NCBI GenBank assembly: GCA_026770585.1
Contig: MU646685.1
Span: forward strand, 317,274 to 328,435
DNA length: 11,162 nt
Origin: Baffinella frigidus
Taxonomy: Eukaryota; Cryptophyceae; Cryptomonadales; Baffinellaceae
Reading direction: 5' to 3'
Below, piece after piece: positions 6,181 through 11,162 of this stretch. A program made the position numbers and the translations under genes. The notes below the pieces were generated by a model, which worked only from the letters and a program-made list of their open reading frames with translations, had not been told where the DNA came from and searched no databases. Positions within the stretch are counted from its first letter, which is position 1. Every line of letters starts with the position of its first letter.

Positions 6181-6466
6181 TTAACCCCCTGAAGCCTGAA
6201 CCCTGAACCCTGAACCCCCCATTAACTTCCTGAACCCTGAACCCTGAACCCTGAACCCTGAACCCTGAACCCTGAACCCTAAGCCCTGAACCCTGAACCC
6301 TGAACCCCTAAATCTTGAACACTGAACCCTACACCCCAAACCCTATACCCCAACTCTAACCCAAAGACCCTAACACTCACCCCTAAAACCCTAAAACCCT
6401 AAAACCCTAAAAACCTAACCATAAATCACAAACCGAGATCTCTAAACACCAACCCCCAACCCCAGG
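6181..6466. repeat. CCCTGAA block passing into CCCTAAAA octamers
   Basis: From about 6190 to 6310 the unit is almost purely CCCTGAA, preceded by two copies of CCCCATTAAC plus CCTGAA. After degenerate units, 6381-6415 holds about four CCCTAAAA octamers, the complement of TTTTAGGG. The tract ends with CCCCAACCCCAGG (CAGG at 6463-6466). Confidence 0.9.
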
Positions 6467-6602
6467 CCGGCTCAACCCCGATGCACGTGCCGCGTAACGG
6501 TTCCGTAACGGCTTCGGGGAACTCCGTAACGGTTTCGGGGAACCCCGAATTTTCGAACCTCCGCGCGGACGTGACCGTCACGGGCGAGGCCGGACCGTCC
6601 CT

Positions 6603-6626
6603 GTTGACTATCTCGGATGAGTCAAC
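6603..6626. repeat. GTTGACT/AGTCAAC dyad
   Basis: GTTGACT (6603-6609) and AGTCAAC (6620-6626) are perfect complements around ten bases. The half-site is the same GTTGAC as in the 40-bp dyads 120 bases further on, but spacing and interior differ. Confidence 0.5.
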
Positions 6627-6741
6627 TGCTCACCCCTCGATTGTCGTGCGAAATCTGCTCTCGGGGGGGGGGGCGATCAGGGTTGGGCAGACGGGCGTTT
6701 CGGGGATCGGGCGCGCGGTGAGCTGGCCTCTTTTCTCCCCT

Positions 6742-6781
6742 AAGTTGACGGGTTTGTACCAGGAACACAGATCGTCAACTT
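6742..6781 (+). repeat. 40-bp dyad element, copy A
   Basis: AAGTTGAC and GTCAACTT are perfect complements separated by 24 bases that contain TTTGTACCAGGAAC. Before it is TTTTCTCCCCT and after it ATGAATAGTCTGCTATCCCGA. Five copies of this size exist in the window. Its role is unknown; a hairpin RNA, a dimeric binding site or mobile-element ends are all possible. Confidence 0.9.
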
Positions 6782-6856
6782 ATGAATAGTCTGCTATCCC
6801 GACCCGCGGCGTTTCGGGAACCGGGCTCGCGGTGAGCAAGGCCCCTTTTTGCTCTA

Positions 6857-6896
6857 AAGTTGACGGGTTCGTACCAGGAACCCAGATCGTCAACTT
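6857..6896 (+). repeat. 40-bp dyad element, copy B
   Basis: Same arms and length as copy A. The interior differs at a few positions (TTCGTACCAGGAACCCAG) and the following box reads AAAAATAGTCTTCCATCCCGA. It lies one tandem unit (115 bp) to the right of copy A. Confidence 0.9.
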
Positions 6897-7025
6897 AAAA
6901 ATAGTCTTCCATCCCGATCCGTGGTGTGTCGGGAACCGGGCGTGAGGTGAGCTGGCCCCATTTTCTCCCCAAAGTCGATCTTAACTCAGCCTAAACCCAA
7001 GTCATAAACTGAGCCTACACCCAAA

Positions 7026-7075
7026 TCCTGAACCCTCAACCAGGTTGCGGGAGGGAAGGAGGCTGTGGTATGTTG
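7026..7075. other. telomeric tract end and CAGG junction
   Basis: Degenerate CCCTAAA-like units (AACCCAAATCC, AACCCTCAAC) end in CAGG (7041-7044), followed by GC-rich sequence leading into the 80-bp module. Confidence 0.6.
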
Positions 7076-7542
7076 GGAGGAACCGCATGGCACCCTCTCC
7101 CTTCAGATCTGGCCTGAGAGTGGAGGCGCGCCGGTGTGCGTCTCGGTACGTCGGGGTTCAGAGTTTAGGTTTTAGGATTTCGTGTTTTTGGGTCGGATTT
7201 TTTTTGGTTTTAGGGGTGATGGTGTATGGTTTAGCCGGAGGAACTGCACGGCACCCTCTCGCTTCAGATCTGGCCTGAGAATGGCGGCGCGCCGGTGTGC
7301 GTCTCGGTATGTTAAGGTTTTGCGTTTCAGGGTTTTGGATTTAGGGTTGAGGGGTGTAGGGTCCTGTGTTTTAGGGTTTACTGTGTTAGGGGTTTGGGAG
7401 TAGGGTTTAGTGGTTTGGGGCGTGCGTTTCAGGGTTTAGGGTTTGGGGTTTAGTGTTGTAGCTGAGAGGAGCCGCACGGCACCCTCTCGCTTCAGATCTG
7501 GCCTGAGAGTGGAGGCGCGCCGGTTTGCGTCTCGGTGCGTCG
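7076..7542. repeat. three 80-bp modules separated by G-strand tracts
   Basis: GGAGGAACCGCAYGGCACCC-type modules start near 7076, 7237 and 7465. Each runs through CTTCAGATCTGGCCTGAGA and GGCGCGCCGGT to GCGTCTCGGT. They match at roughly nine bases in ten. Between them (about 7155-7235 and 7312-7460) lies degenerate TTTAGGG-type sequence in G-strand orientation, unlike most of the window. The units are 161 and 228 bp apart because the telomere-like part varies in length. Overlapping open frames here (7045-7278 and 7182-7403) follow the repeat and are not supported as genes. Confidence 0.85.
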
Positions 7543-7722
7543 CAACCTAAACCCCAACCCCCGAAACCTGAAGCCCTTGCCGTACGACCTACCTCTGCCT
7601 AAGCTGAGGCCTGTGTTGGGGCCTGGGTGTAGAGGATTGCGAGTCTAGGGTTCAGGCTTCCGAGAGACCCTGAAGCGTCTCGTTAATACAGGTGGACCAC
7701 ATCGGGTCTATTTCCTCCGCGC
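7543..7722. other. mixed sequence, no gene seen
   Basis: A few degenerate CCCTAAA-like and CCCGAAA-like units at the left give way to GC-balanced unique-looking sequence. CCTGAAGC occurs twice (about 7568 and 7670). No open frame or RNA gene is evident. Confidence 0.4.
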
Positions 7723-7796
7723 CACCCCTCACAGCAGCCGTGTCCGCGCGTGGCCCGACCAGGTTATGAGTCCGAACCCTAAACCCTGAGCCCGGG

Positions 7797-7819
7797 TATC
7801 GGGCTAGCATACTATGCTC
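7797..7819 (-). repeat. 23-bp CTAGCATACTATGC box
   Basis: TATCGGGCTAGCATACTATG plus CTC lies immediately left of the 40-bp dyad. On the minus strand this is the same flank (ATAGTnTGCTAnCCCGA) that follows the + strand dyads at 6742 and 6857, which shows that box and dyad form one unit. AGCATA and TATGCT inside it are an inverted pair. Confidence 0.8.
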
Positions 7820-7859
7820 AAGTTGACAGTGTGGGTCCGTGGTACAAAAATGTTAAGTA
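7820..7859 (-). repeat. 40-bp dyad element, copy C (one arm decayed)
   Basis: Read on the minus strand, it ends in an intact GTCAACTT but begins TACTTAAC instead of AAGTTGAC. The interior keeps TTTGTACCACGGACCCACA. Length and flanks are conserved although the dyad symmetry is partly lost. Confidence 0.75.
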
Positions 7860-7962
7860 TGGGGAGAAAGGAGCCGCCCCTCGCCGCAGCCGTCTCTGCC
7901 CGCGGTCCAACCAGGTTATGAACCTAAATCCTAAATCCTAAACCCTAATCCCTGAACCCGGG

Positions 7963-8036
7963 TATCGGGCTAGGATACTATGCTCTATCGGGCTAGCATA
8001 CTATTCTCTGGGGTATCGGGCTAGCATACTATGCTC
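7963..8036 (-). repeat. three tandem copies of the 23-bp box
   Basis: Copies start at 7963, 7986 and 8014, the last preceded by five extra bases. They differ by one base each (CTAGGATAC in the first, ACTATTCTC in the second). Only the third adjoins a dyad. Local duplication of the box alone shows that it can expand independently. Confidence 0.85.
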
Positions 8037-8076
8037 AAGTTGACGGTGTGGGTTCGTGGTACAAATATGTCAACTT
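8037..8076 (-). repeat. 40-bp dyad element, copy D
   Basis: Perfect AAGTTGAC and GTCAACTT arms. Read on the minus strand, the interior contains TTTGTACCACGAACCCACA, and CTTTTCTCCCC precedes it as in the + strand copies. This is an inverted copy of the 6742-type unit with its flanks conserved. Confidence 0.9.
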
Positions 8077-8140
8077 TGGGGAGAAAAGAGCTCCCCTCAC
8101 AGAAGTCGTGTCCGCTCGTGGCCCGACACGGTCATGAGTC

Positions 8141-8434
8141 TCAACCCCAAACTCTGAACCCTAAACCCTAAACCCTAAACCCTAAACCCCAAATTCTCAA
8201 CCTTAGACCCTAGACCCTAAACCCTAAACCCTAGACCCTAAACCCTAAGCCCTAAGCCCTAAACCCTCAACCCAAACCCTAAACCCTAAACCCTAAACCC
8301 TAAACCCCAAACCCCAAACCCTAAACCCTAAACCCCAGACCCTAGCCCCCAAACCCCAAACCCCAAACCCCAAACCCCAAACCCCAACCCCTAAACCCTA
8401 CACCCCAACCCCCAAACCCAACCCCCAAAGCAGG
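8141..8434. repeat. long CCCTAAA and CCCCAAA interstitial telomere tract
   Basis: Runs of perfect CCCTAAA (about 8155-8185 and 8275-8305) alternate with CCCCAAA runs (about 8347-8385) and CCCTAGA or CCCTAAG units. Variants cluster instead of scattering. The tract ends AACCCCCAAAGCAGGC, almost the same ending as the tract at 5420-5431; CAGTG also follows within ten bases in both. Confidence 0.95.
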
Positions 8435-8471
8435 CTGATAACAGTGCGGGATTCAAAAGTGGCCGCGAAGG

Positions 8472-8897
8472 GTGAGACTGCGTGGCTGGACCGCACCGAG
8501 GTTTGACCACCAAGTTTGTTGTAGGTACACAGTGCTAGCCCTTATGAAGTTTCCTACTTTTCCAGGTGTTTTTTACCCAAGGCCTTGCGATTTTTTATTA
8601 CCTTTTGCGCCTGTGTCTGGGACTTTTTTAGGTGTTTTTTACCAAAGGCCTTACGAAATTTGTTATTACCTTTTTTTTATTACCTTCCAGTACAACCTGG
8701 ACACGCCCACTAACTGGTACAAATTCCTGGACGGTCTCGAAAGTCAACTGGGACGATTTTCCCTGAGCCAAAAACCTGTTGGACCGAGGTACCGCGCCAG
8801 GCCACACGTGCGAGTTTCAAACGCAACGTTTCGTGCTAAAAGTGTTTCGTGGTTCAGATTAATCGTTGTTGCGCCCATAAATGGCTCCAAGGGCTAG
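8472..8897 (+). other. weak open frame of 141 codons
   Basis: The frame spans the most unique-looking part of the window. Residues near 30-65 include a duplicated GVFY-x-RPY-type motif, caused by the 66-bp duplication at 8564/8630, and an aromatic-rich patch. The C-terminal half is basic, with no domain I recognise. The T-rich duplicated segment and the lack of any conserved motif make a chance opening likely; a degraded gene remains possible. Confidence 0.15.
8564..8674. repeat. 66-bp-spaced direct duplication
   Basis: AGGTGTTTTTTACC plus AAGGCCTT plus a T-rich segment ending ATTACCTTTT occurs at 8564-8606 and again at 8630-8674, with a few differences. A further ATTACCTT follows at about 8678. 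Confidence 0.85.
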
Positions 8898-8939
8898 ACT
8901 GCAGCGCACTGAGGTACGGAGTCCCCCGTACGACGGTTG

Positions 8940-9104
8940 GCTGAACCGCGCAGGATTTGTACCGGGACGATCACGAAACCGGGCGGTTTCGTTATTTTTC
9001 TGGTTGGTACCAGAAAAACGAATTTTCTCCTTGTTCTCCGTCGCTACTTGCACGCCCGACGCTGAACCGCGCATGCTTTGTTTGTACGGGGATGATGCCG
9101 AACC
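8940..9104. repeat. GCTGAACCGCGCA repeats with TTGTACCGGGACGAT segment
   Basis: GCTGAACCGCGCA occurs at about 8940 and 9061, each followed by a TTTGTAC segment with GGGA(C/T)GAT. The first, with its later ACCAGAAAAACGAA part, resembles 10095-10175 (TTGCACCAGGACGATACG, then CAGAAAAACTCGA). This is therefore a dispersed subtelomeric segment and not unique DNA. Overlapping open frames on both strands (8859-9315) carry no recognisable domain. Confidence 0.6.
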
Positions 9105-9234
9105 GACCTGGATTCGGGTCGCGCAACAGGCCCCCCGCAGGGGCCGCCGGAGGCTTGTTAGGTCCCCCCTCCGATGTGAATCGTTCAGCCCCGGTACAGA
9201 GTCACCGGTTCTACTTCTCCTTCTTCCTTTCTCT

Positions 9235-9263
9235 TGGGGGCGGGGGAGGGGGGGGGGGGTCGG
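9235..9263. other. G-rich run
   Basis: Several uninterrupted G runs, one of about 13, follow TTTCTCTTG. Quadruplex formation or polymerase slippage is expected, so the length in the assembly may be unreliable. Confidence 0.7.
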
Positions 9264-9283
9264 TTTGGGTGTTTTAGGGTTCA

Positions 9284-9330
9284 AATCGAGGTCAAATCAA
9301 ACGACCTCTCTCTAGGTCCTGCTCAGACAC
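9284..9330. other. small palindromes
   Basis: GAGGTC (about 9288) and GACCTC (about 9303) pair around nine bases. CACAGCTGTG (about 9329) is a perfect 10-bp palindrome. Confidence 0.6.
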
Positions 9331-9337
9331 AGCTGTG

Positions 9338-9582
9338 GTGAGGGTGCATATATGGCGGCCGTGCCGGTATTAATAAAGGTCTCTCTCTGGTTGAGGGCTG
9401 GGGGGGATGCAAGGCTTGACAGGAGGGGTGCATACATATGTATGGCCAGCGTCGAGGAGGCCGTTATTACTCCCAACACGGCCGCCGTGTTATTCACCCC
9501 TCCAGCCAAGCCATGTATTGCCGCCATGTATGCACCCCTCCAGTCAAGCCTTGCGTGTTGGGAGTAATAACGGTCTCTCTCT
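9338..9582. mobile_element. nested inverted-repeat element
   Basis: Three inverted pairs nest together. Segment 9409-9437 pairs with 9526-9554 at 28 of 29 bases, CCGTTATTACTCCCAACACG (9461-9480) pairs perfectly with 9554-9573, and 9342-9363 resembles the complement of 9519-9538. A related ACCCCTCCAGCCAAGCC lies at 9496. In addition TAATAAxGGTCTCTCTCT is directly repeated at 9371 and 9565. The same sequence is therefore present in four or five copies in both orientations within 250 bp. No target duplication is certain. Open frames occur on both strands only because the region is near-palindromic. Confidence 0.7.
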
Positions 9583-9844
9583 CATCTGCAGGTCGCCCGG
9601 AATTCTCGATCTGAGGTCACAGGTGTTGTTTGGAATTGGGTCAAGTGGGTTGCCATGAACCCTGAACTCTTCAGGCGGACCAAATAGACGCTTCTTTGGA
9701 GCCATTTCCTCGGGTGGCACATTCGTTTTCAAACGTGCCGCCCGGTAAATTGGCGCATGCTCCAGCCTTGATTTGGTCCGTCTCGGAACACACGGTGTGC
9801 TTACCATGAACCCTACACCCTGGTGTGTTCACGCGGCAGGTTGG
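9583..9844. other. mostly unique sequence with two inverted pairs
   Basis: CGGACCAAAT (9676-9685) pairs exactly with ATTTGGTCCG (9771-9780), and GAACACAC (9786-9793) with GTGTGTTC (9823-9830). TCTCTCTCTCATCTGCAGGT (about 9574-9593) has the look of a polypyrimidine tract plus AG splice acceptor, but no exon can be assigned. A minus-strand frame of 87 codons (9544-9807) has no recognisable domain. Confidence 0.45.
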
Positions 9845-9931
9845 TGTGGTACTGACTTTACAAAAACTCTTGCTGTGGTACAGACTTTACAAAAACTTTA
9901 CTGTGGCACTGACTTTACAAAAACTCTAAAA
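9845..9931. repeat. three ~29-bp tandem repeats
   Basis: TGTGG(T/C)AC(T/A)GACTTTACAAAAACT units begin at 9845, 9874 and 9902. A related ACTTTACAAAACTCTAAAAG pair lies at about 10206-10245, showing that this array and its right flank were duplicated. Confidence 0.85.
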
Positions 9932-9955
9932 GAGGTTTTACGCAGACAGATGAAC

Positions 9956-9996
9956 CCTTAACCCTAAACCCTAACCTCTAAACCCTAAACCCTAAA
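9956..9996. repeat. short CCCTAAA interstitial tract
   Basis: About five heptamers (CCCTTAA, CCCTAAA, CCCTAAC, CTCTAAA, CCCTAAA) end directly at AGGTGGCCGTGG, without a CAGG junction. The last clear telomeric stretch before the right end of the window. Confidence 0.85.
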
Positions 9997-10310
9997 GGTG
10001 GCCGTGGTGCGGCGGACTCTCGCATGCTCGTTCGCCGGGGTTGACTTAAGGTTGTCTCGCCGTGGTTGACTTAAGGCTCGCCGGGGCATGCGAGGTCTTG
10101 CACCAGGACGATACGTAAACCGGGCAGGATTCGTAGCGAATGACAGCGTTTCTTGGTCTCCGCCAGCAGAAAAACTCGATGTGAGGGGTGCATGTCGCGG
10201 TGGTGACTTTACAAAACTCTAAAAGACTTTACAAAAACTCTGAAAGAGGTTGCCCTCAACCCTAAAGGTGGCCGTGGTGCGGCGGACTCTCGCATGCTCG
10301 TTCGCCGGGG
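9988..10310. repeat. 53-bp identical direct repeat
   Basis: Segments 9988-10040 and 10258-10310 are identical over 53 bases. They begin in AACCCTAAAGG and contain GGTGCGGCGGACTCTCGCAT and end GTTCGCCGGGG. GTGGTGCGGCGG recurs a third time at about 10465. Perfect identity among otherwise diverged repeats implies a recent duplication or gene conversion. Confidence 0.9.
10031..10086. repeat. two units of the GCCGGGGTTGACTTAAGG repeat
   Basis: (T)TCGCCGGGGTTGACTTAAGG and a second copy with GCCGTGG in place of GCCGGGG lie next to a third, broken TCGCCGGGG. They are a small outlier of the 10480 array. Confidence 0.8.
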
Positions 10311-10360
10311 TGGGCTTCTCACTCCTCGACGGTGGCCTCGAAGAGGTCTCTTTCGGCCCA

Positions 10361-10400
10361 AAGTTGACGGATTTGTACCTCGAATCCAGAGTGTCAACTT
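10361..10400 (+). repeat. 40-bp dyad element, copy E
   Basis: Perfect AAGTTGAC and GTCAACTT arms with the interior ATTTGTACCTCGAATCC. It is followed by AAGAATAGTCCGCCAACCC, the diverged form of the usual flank. Copy E lies 2.3 to 3.6 kb from the others and is not in a tandem module, so the dyad plus its right flank is dispersed on its own. Confidence 0.9.
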
Positions 10401-10479
10401 AAGAATAGTCCGCCAACCCAACTGAAGGTGGTTTAAATTGAATATGCACTGCCTGGATGGATCCGTGGTGCGGCGGTCG

Positions 10480-10628
10480 CTCGCCGAGGTTAACTTAAGG
10501 TTGTCTCGCCGGGGTTAACTTAAGGTTGTCTCGCCGGGGTTGACTTAAGGTTGTCTCGCCGGGGTTGACTCAAGGTTGTCTCGCCGGGGTTGACTTAAGG
10601 TTTTCTCGCCGAGATTGACTTAAGGTCC
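10480..10628. repeat. 25-bp tandem array, six copies
   Basis: Unit TCTCGCCGGGGTTGACTTAA plus GGTTG starts at 10479, 10504, 10529, 10554, 10579 and 10604. The first two have TTAACTTAAG, the others TTGACTTAAG or TTGACTCAAG. Each TTGACT matches the core of plant W-boxes, although here that may only reflect the repeat. Confidence 0.95.
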
Positions 10629-10666
10629 TCTGCCCCTACCAAGCGCTCGCGTGTTCGCTCGCCGAG

Positions 10667-10747
10667 GTTGGCTTCTCCCTGAGGTTCATAACCAGCCAAC
10701 CTTGCTTCGGGGTCAGATGGGTTGGCTTCACCCTGAGGTTCATAACC
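10667..10747. repeat. 27-bp direct repeat with inverted spacer
   Basis: GTTGGCTTC(T/A)CCCTGAGGTT plus CATAACC occurs at 10667-10693 and 10721-10747. AGCCAACC (10694-10701) directly after the first is the complement of GGTTGGCT at 10720-10727. CCTCTGCCCCTACCA occurs on both sides (10627 and 10785). Confidence 0.8.
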
Positions 10748-10791
10748 TCGACGGCGCCCTCCAAAAGTTTATCAACCTCTCGAACCTCTGC

Positions 10792-11006
10792 CCCTACCAC
10801 TCGAGGCTAGAAATGTGACTCTTTCAAAACAGGGAGTCTTTTACACGTGAAGAAAAAAATGTATAGTAAATTTTACACAAATAGGACCGTTTGGTCACGT
10901 ATCTGGGGGGATTCCCCCAGATACGTGACCAAACCTGCCCGTGACTGGTACTAAATTTAACAACCCCACATTTAAAATACACCTTGTTTCAGCCTCGAGT
11001 GGTAGG
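10792..11006. mobile_element. 215-bp foldback element with 16-bp inverted ends
   Basis: CCTACCACTCGAGGCT (10792-10807) is the exact complement of AGCCTCGAGTGGTAGG (10991-11006). The body is AT-rich against GC-rich flanks and holds a perfect 21-bp hairpin at its centre. No open frame fits. No target duplication was found, and CCTCTGCCCCTACCA also exists nearby without the element, so the exact left boundary is uncertain. Confidence 0.75.
10889..10934. repeat. perfect 21-bp hairpin, 4-base loop
   Basis: Arms 10889-10909 and 10914-10934 are perfectly complementary around GATT. The left arm reads GTTTGGTCACGTATC followed by five paired G (the loop begins with a sixth), and the right arm opens with C5. 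It lies near the centre of the foldback element. It could act as a transcription stop, cruciform or double-stranded RNA source. Confidence 0.95.
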
Positions 11007-11068
11007 ACCCTAGGCCGGTACGTGTTTTCGTTCGTGAATAGCCGCTGTGTCAGTAGCTAGCCACGCCC
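11007..11068. other. unique spacer
   Basis: GC-balanced sequence with no repeat copy elsewhere in the window and no coding signal. Confidence 0.4.
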
Positions 11069-11086
11069 GTATATATACATATATAC

Positions 11087-11162
<76 letters not shown>
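11069..11162. repeat. (TA)n dinucleotide run at window end
   Basis: GTATATATACATATATACAT is followed by pure AT dinucleotides to the last base. A low-complexity end on each side (CACCACA left, TA right) fits a contig that stops where assembly could not pass. Confidence 0.95.

Larger units (their letters stand above)
6481..6789 (+). other. weak open frame of 102 codons
   Basis: This frame starts at ATG just after the telomeric tract. The first 65 or so residues are rich in Gly, Ser, Thr and Val in an alternating pattern (around GSVTASGN and SVTVSGN, an internal near-repeat), reminiscent of beta-rich surface or repeat proteins. A run of ten G at 6664-6673 follows. The C-terminal third lies in the 114-bp tandem module and its dyad, so that part at least is not conserved coding sequence. 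It has no motif I can name and no support for splicing. It may be a gene fragment or chance. Confidence 0.15.
6696..6976. repeat. 114-bp tandem module, two and a half copies
   Basis: Copies begin near 6696, 6810 and 6924 with (C/T)GTTTCGGG or a variant, then AACCGGGC, GGTGAGC, GGCC and TTTTCTCCCC. A 40-bp dyad and an AATAGTCTGCTATCCCGA-like box complete the unit. The third copy is truncated: its dyad has collapsed to AAAGTCGATCTTAACT near 6965, and telomeric-like units follow. Confidence 0.85.
7723..8140. repeat. composite tandem units carrying their own telomeric stretch
   Basis: Unit one: CACCCCTCACAGCAGCCGTG, TGGCCCGACCAGGTTATGAG, a short CCCTAAA stretch, CCCGGG, a TATCGGGCTAGCATACTATG box, a 40-bp dyad, then GGGGAGAAAGGAG. 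Unit two (from about 7874) repeats all of this, with its box triplicated. Unit three (from about 8091) begins again and runs into the long telomeric tract. The telomeric part is thus embedded inside the repeated unit. Confidence 0.85.
8467..8920. repeat. AAGGG-AGACTGC-GAGGT segment, two copies
   Basis: AAGGGTGAGACTGC followed by CGCACCGAGGT (8467-8501) and AAGGGCTAGACTGC followed by GCGCACTGAGGT (8888-8915) are diverged copies, with nine bases missing from the second. They bracket the weak open frame. Confidence 0.55.

Noticed and set aside
8859-9315. Overlapping frames of 141, 144 and 106 codons on both strands
   Set aside because: GC-rich DNA leaves several frames open at once. The sequence includes dispersed repeats and a long G run, and no product is recognisable.
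9312-9567. Frames of 71 codons on both strands
   Set aside because: Mirror-like openings produced by the nested inverted repeats.
9574-9593. Splice acceptor of a real gene (pyrimidine tract then CTGCAG-G)
   Set aside because: It is a reasonable acceptor by eye, but no donor, branch site or downstream exon with coding character could be paired with it.
10889-10934. Rho-independent bacterial terminator
   Set aside because: The hairpin is strong but lacks a following T run, and the region is eukaryotic and inside a foldback element.

Overview
The window looks like nuclear subtelomeric DNA from a eukaryote, almost certainly one whose telomere repeat is of the TTTAGGG (plant/algal/alveolate) class. 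Its most frequent sequence is the C-strand heptamer CCCTAAA together with one-base relatives (CCCCAAA, CCCGAAA, CCCTGAA, CCATAAA, CCGTAAA, CACGAAA, and the octamer CCCTAAAA). Tracts of these recur from about 236 to about 9996. Most read as C-strand on the + strand, which fits a left chromosome end with the telomere off the left side; two stretches (5771-5812 and about 7150-7460) read as G-strand. Land plant, green alga, chromerid, dinoflagellate or coccidian cannot be separated here. I see no convincing protein-coding gene, no rRNA or tRNA, and nothing prokaryotic: every open frame is short, and most are by-products of repeats.

Layout. 1-235: CACCACA heptamer satellite and its degenerate tail. 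236-483: variant telomeric tracts and a 40-bp direct repeat. 481-1202: four related modules in the order type 1, 2, 2, 1, with hairpins. 1203-1925: duplicated CGAAAGCGAT boxes, one split by a 141-bp foldback element (1764-1904) with an apparent GATC target duplication. 1971-2535: a satellite with an exact 239-bp spacing. 2536-3900: telomeric tracts mixed with dispersed modules sharing CGCCCGAAATCGA and GCAGGTCACACTTATTCC. 4011-4395: a minisatellite alternating 15- and 19-bp half-units, bracketed by direct repeats. 4440-5430: the main block of variant telomeric heptamers. 5479-5966: two foldback structures and strong palindromes. 6181-6466: CCCTGAA and CCCTAAAA tracts. 6481-7542: a weak open frame, a 114-bp tandem module and a three-copy 80-bp module. 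7723-8434: composite tandem units that each include a telomeric stretch. 8435-9330: the most unique-looking DNA. 9338-9582: nested inverted repeats. 9845-10750: further small tandem and direct repeats. 10792-11006: a foldback element with a perfect 21-bp central hairpin. 11069-11162: (TA)n to the window end.

No genes can be said to work together. The most notable structure is a 40-bp dyad, AAGTTGAC-N24-GTCAACTT, with a conserved flanking box. It occurs five times in both orientations at fixed length, with at least one collapsed copy. The second is the habit of C-strand telomeric tracts ending at a CAGG tetramer followed by unrelated sequence. The third is local homogenisation of different heptamer variants. 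Coordinates and identities were read by eye, so copy numbers and percentages are approximate unless called exact.
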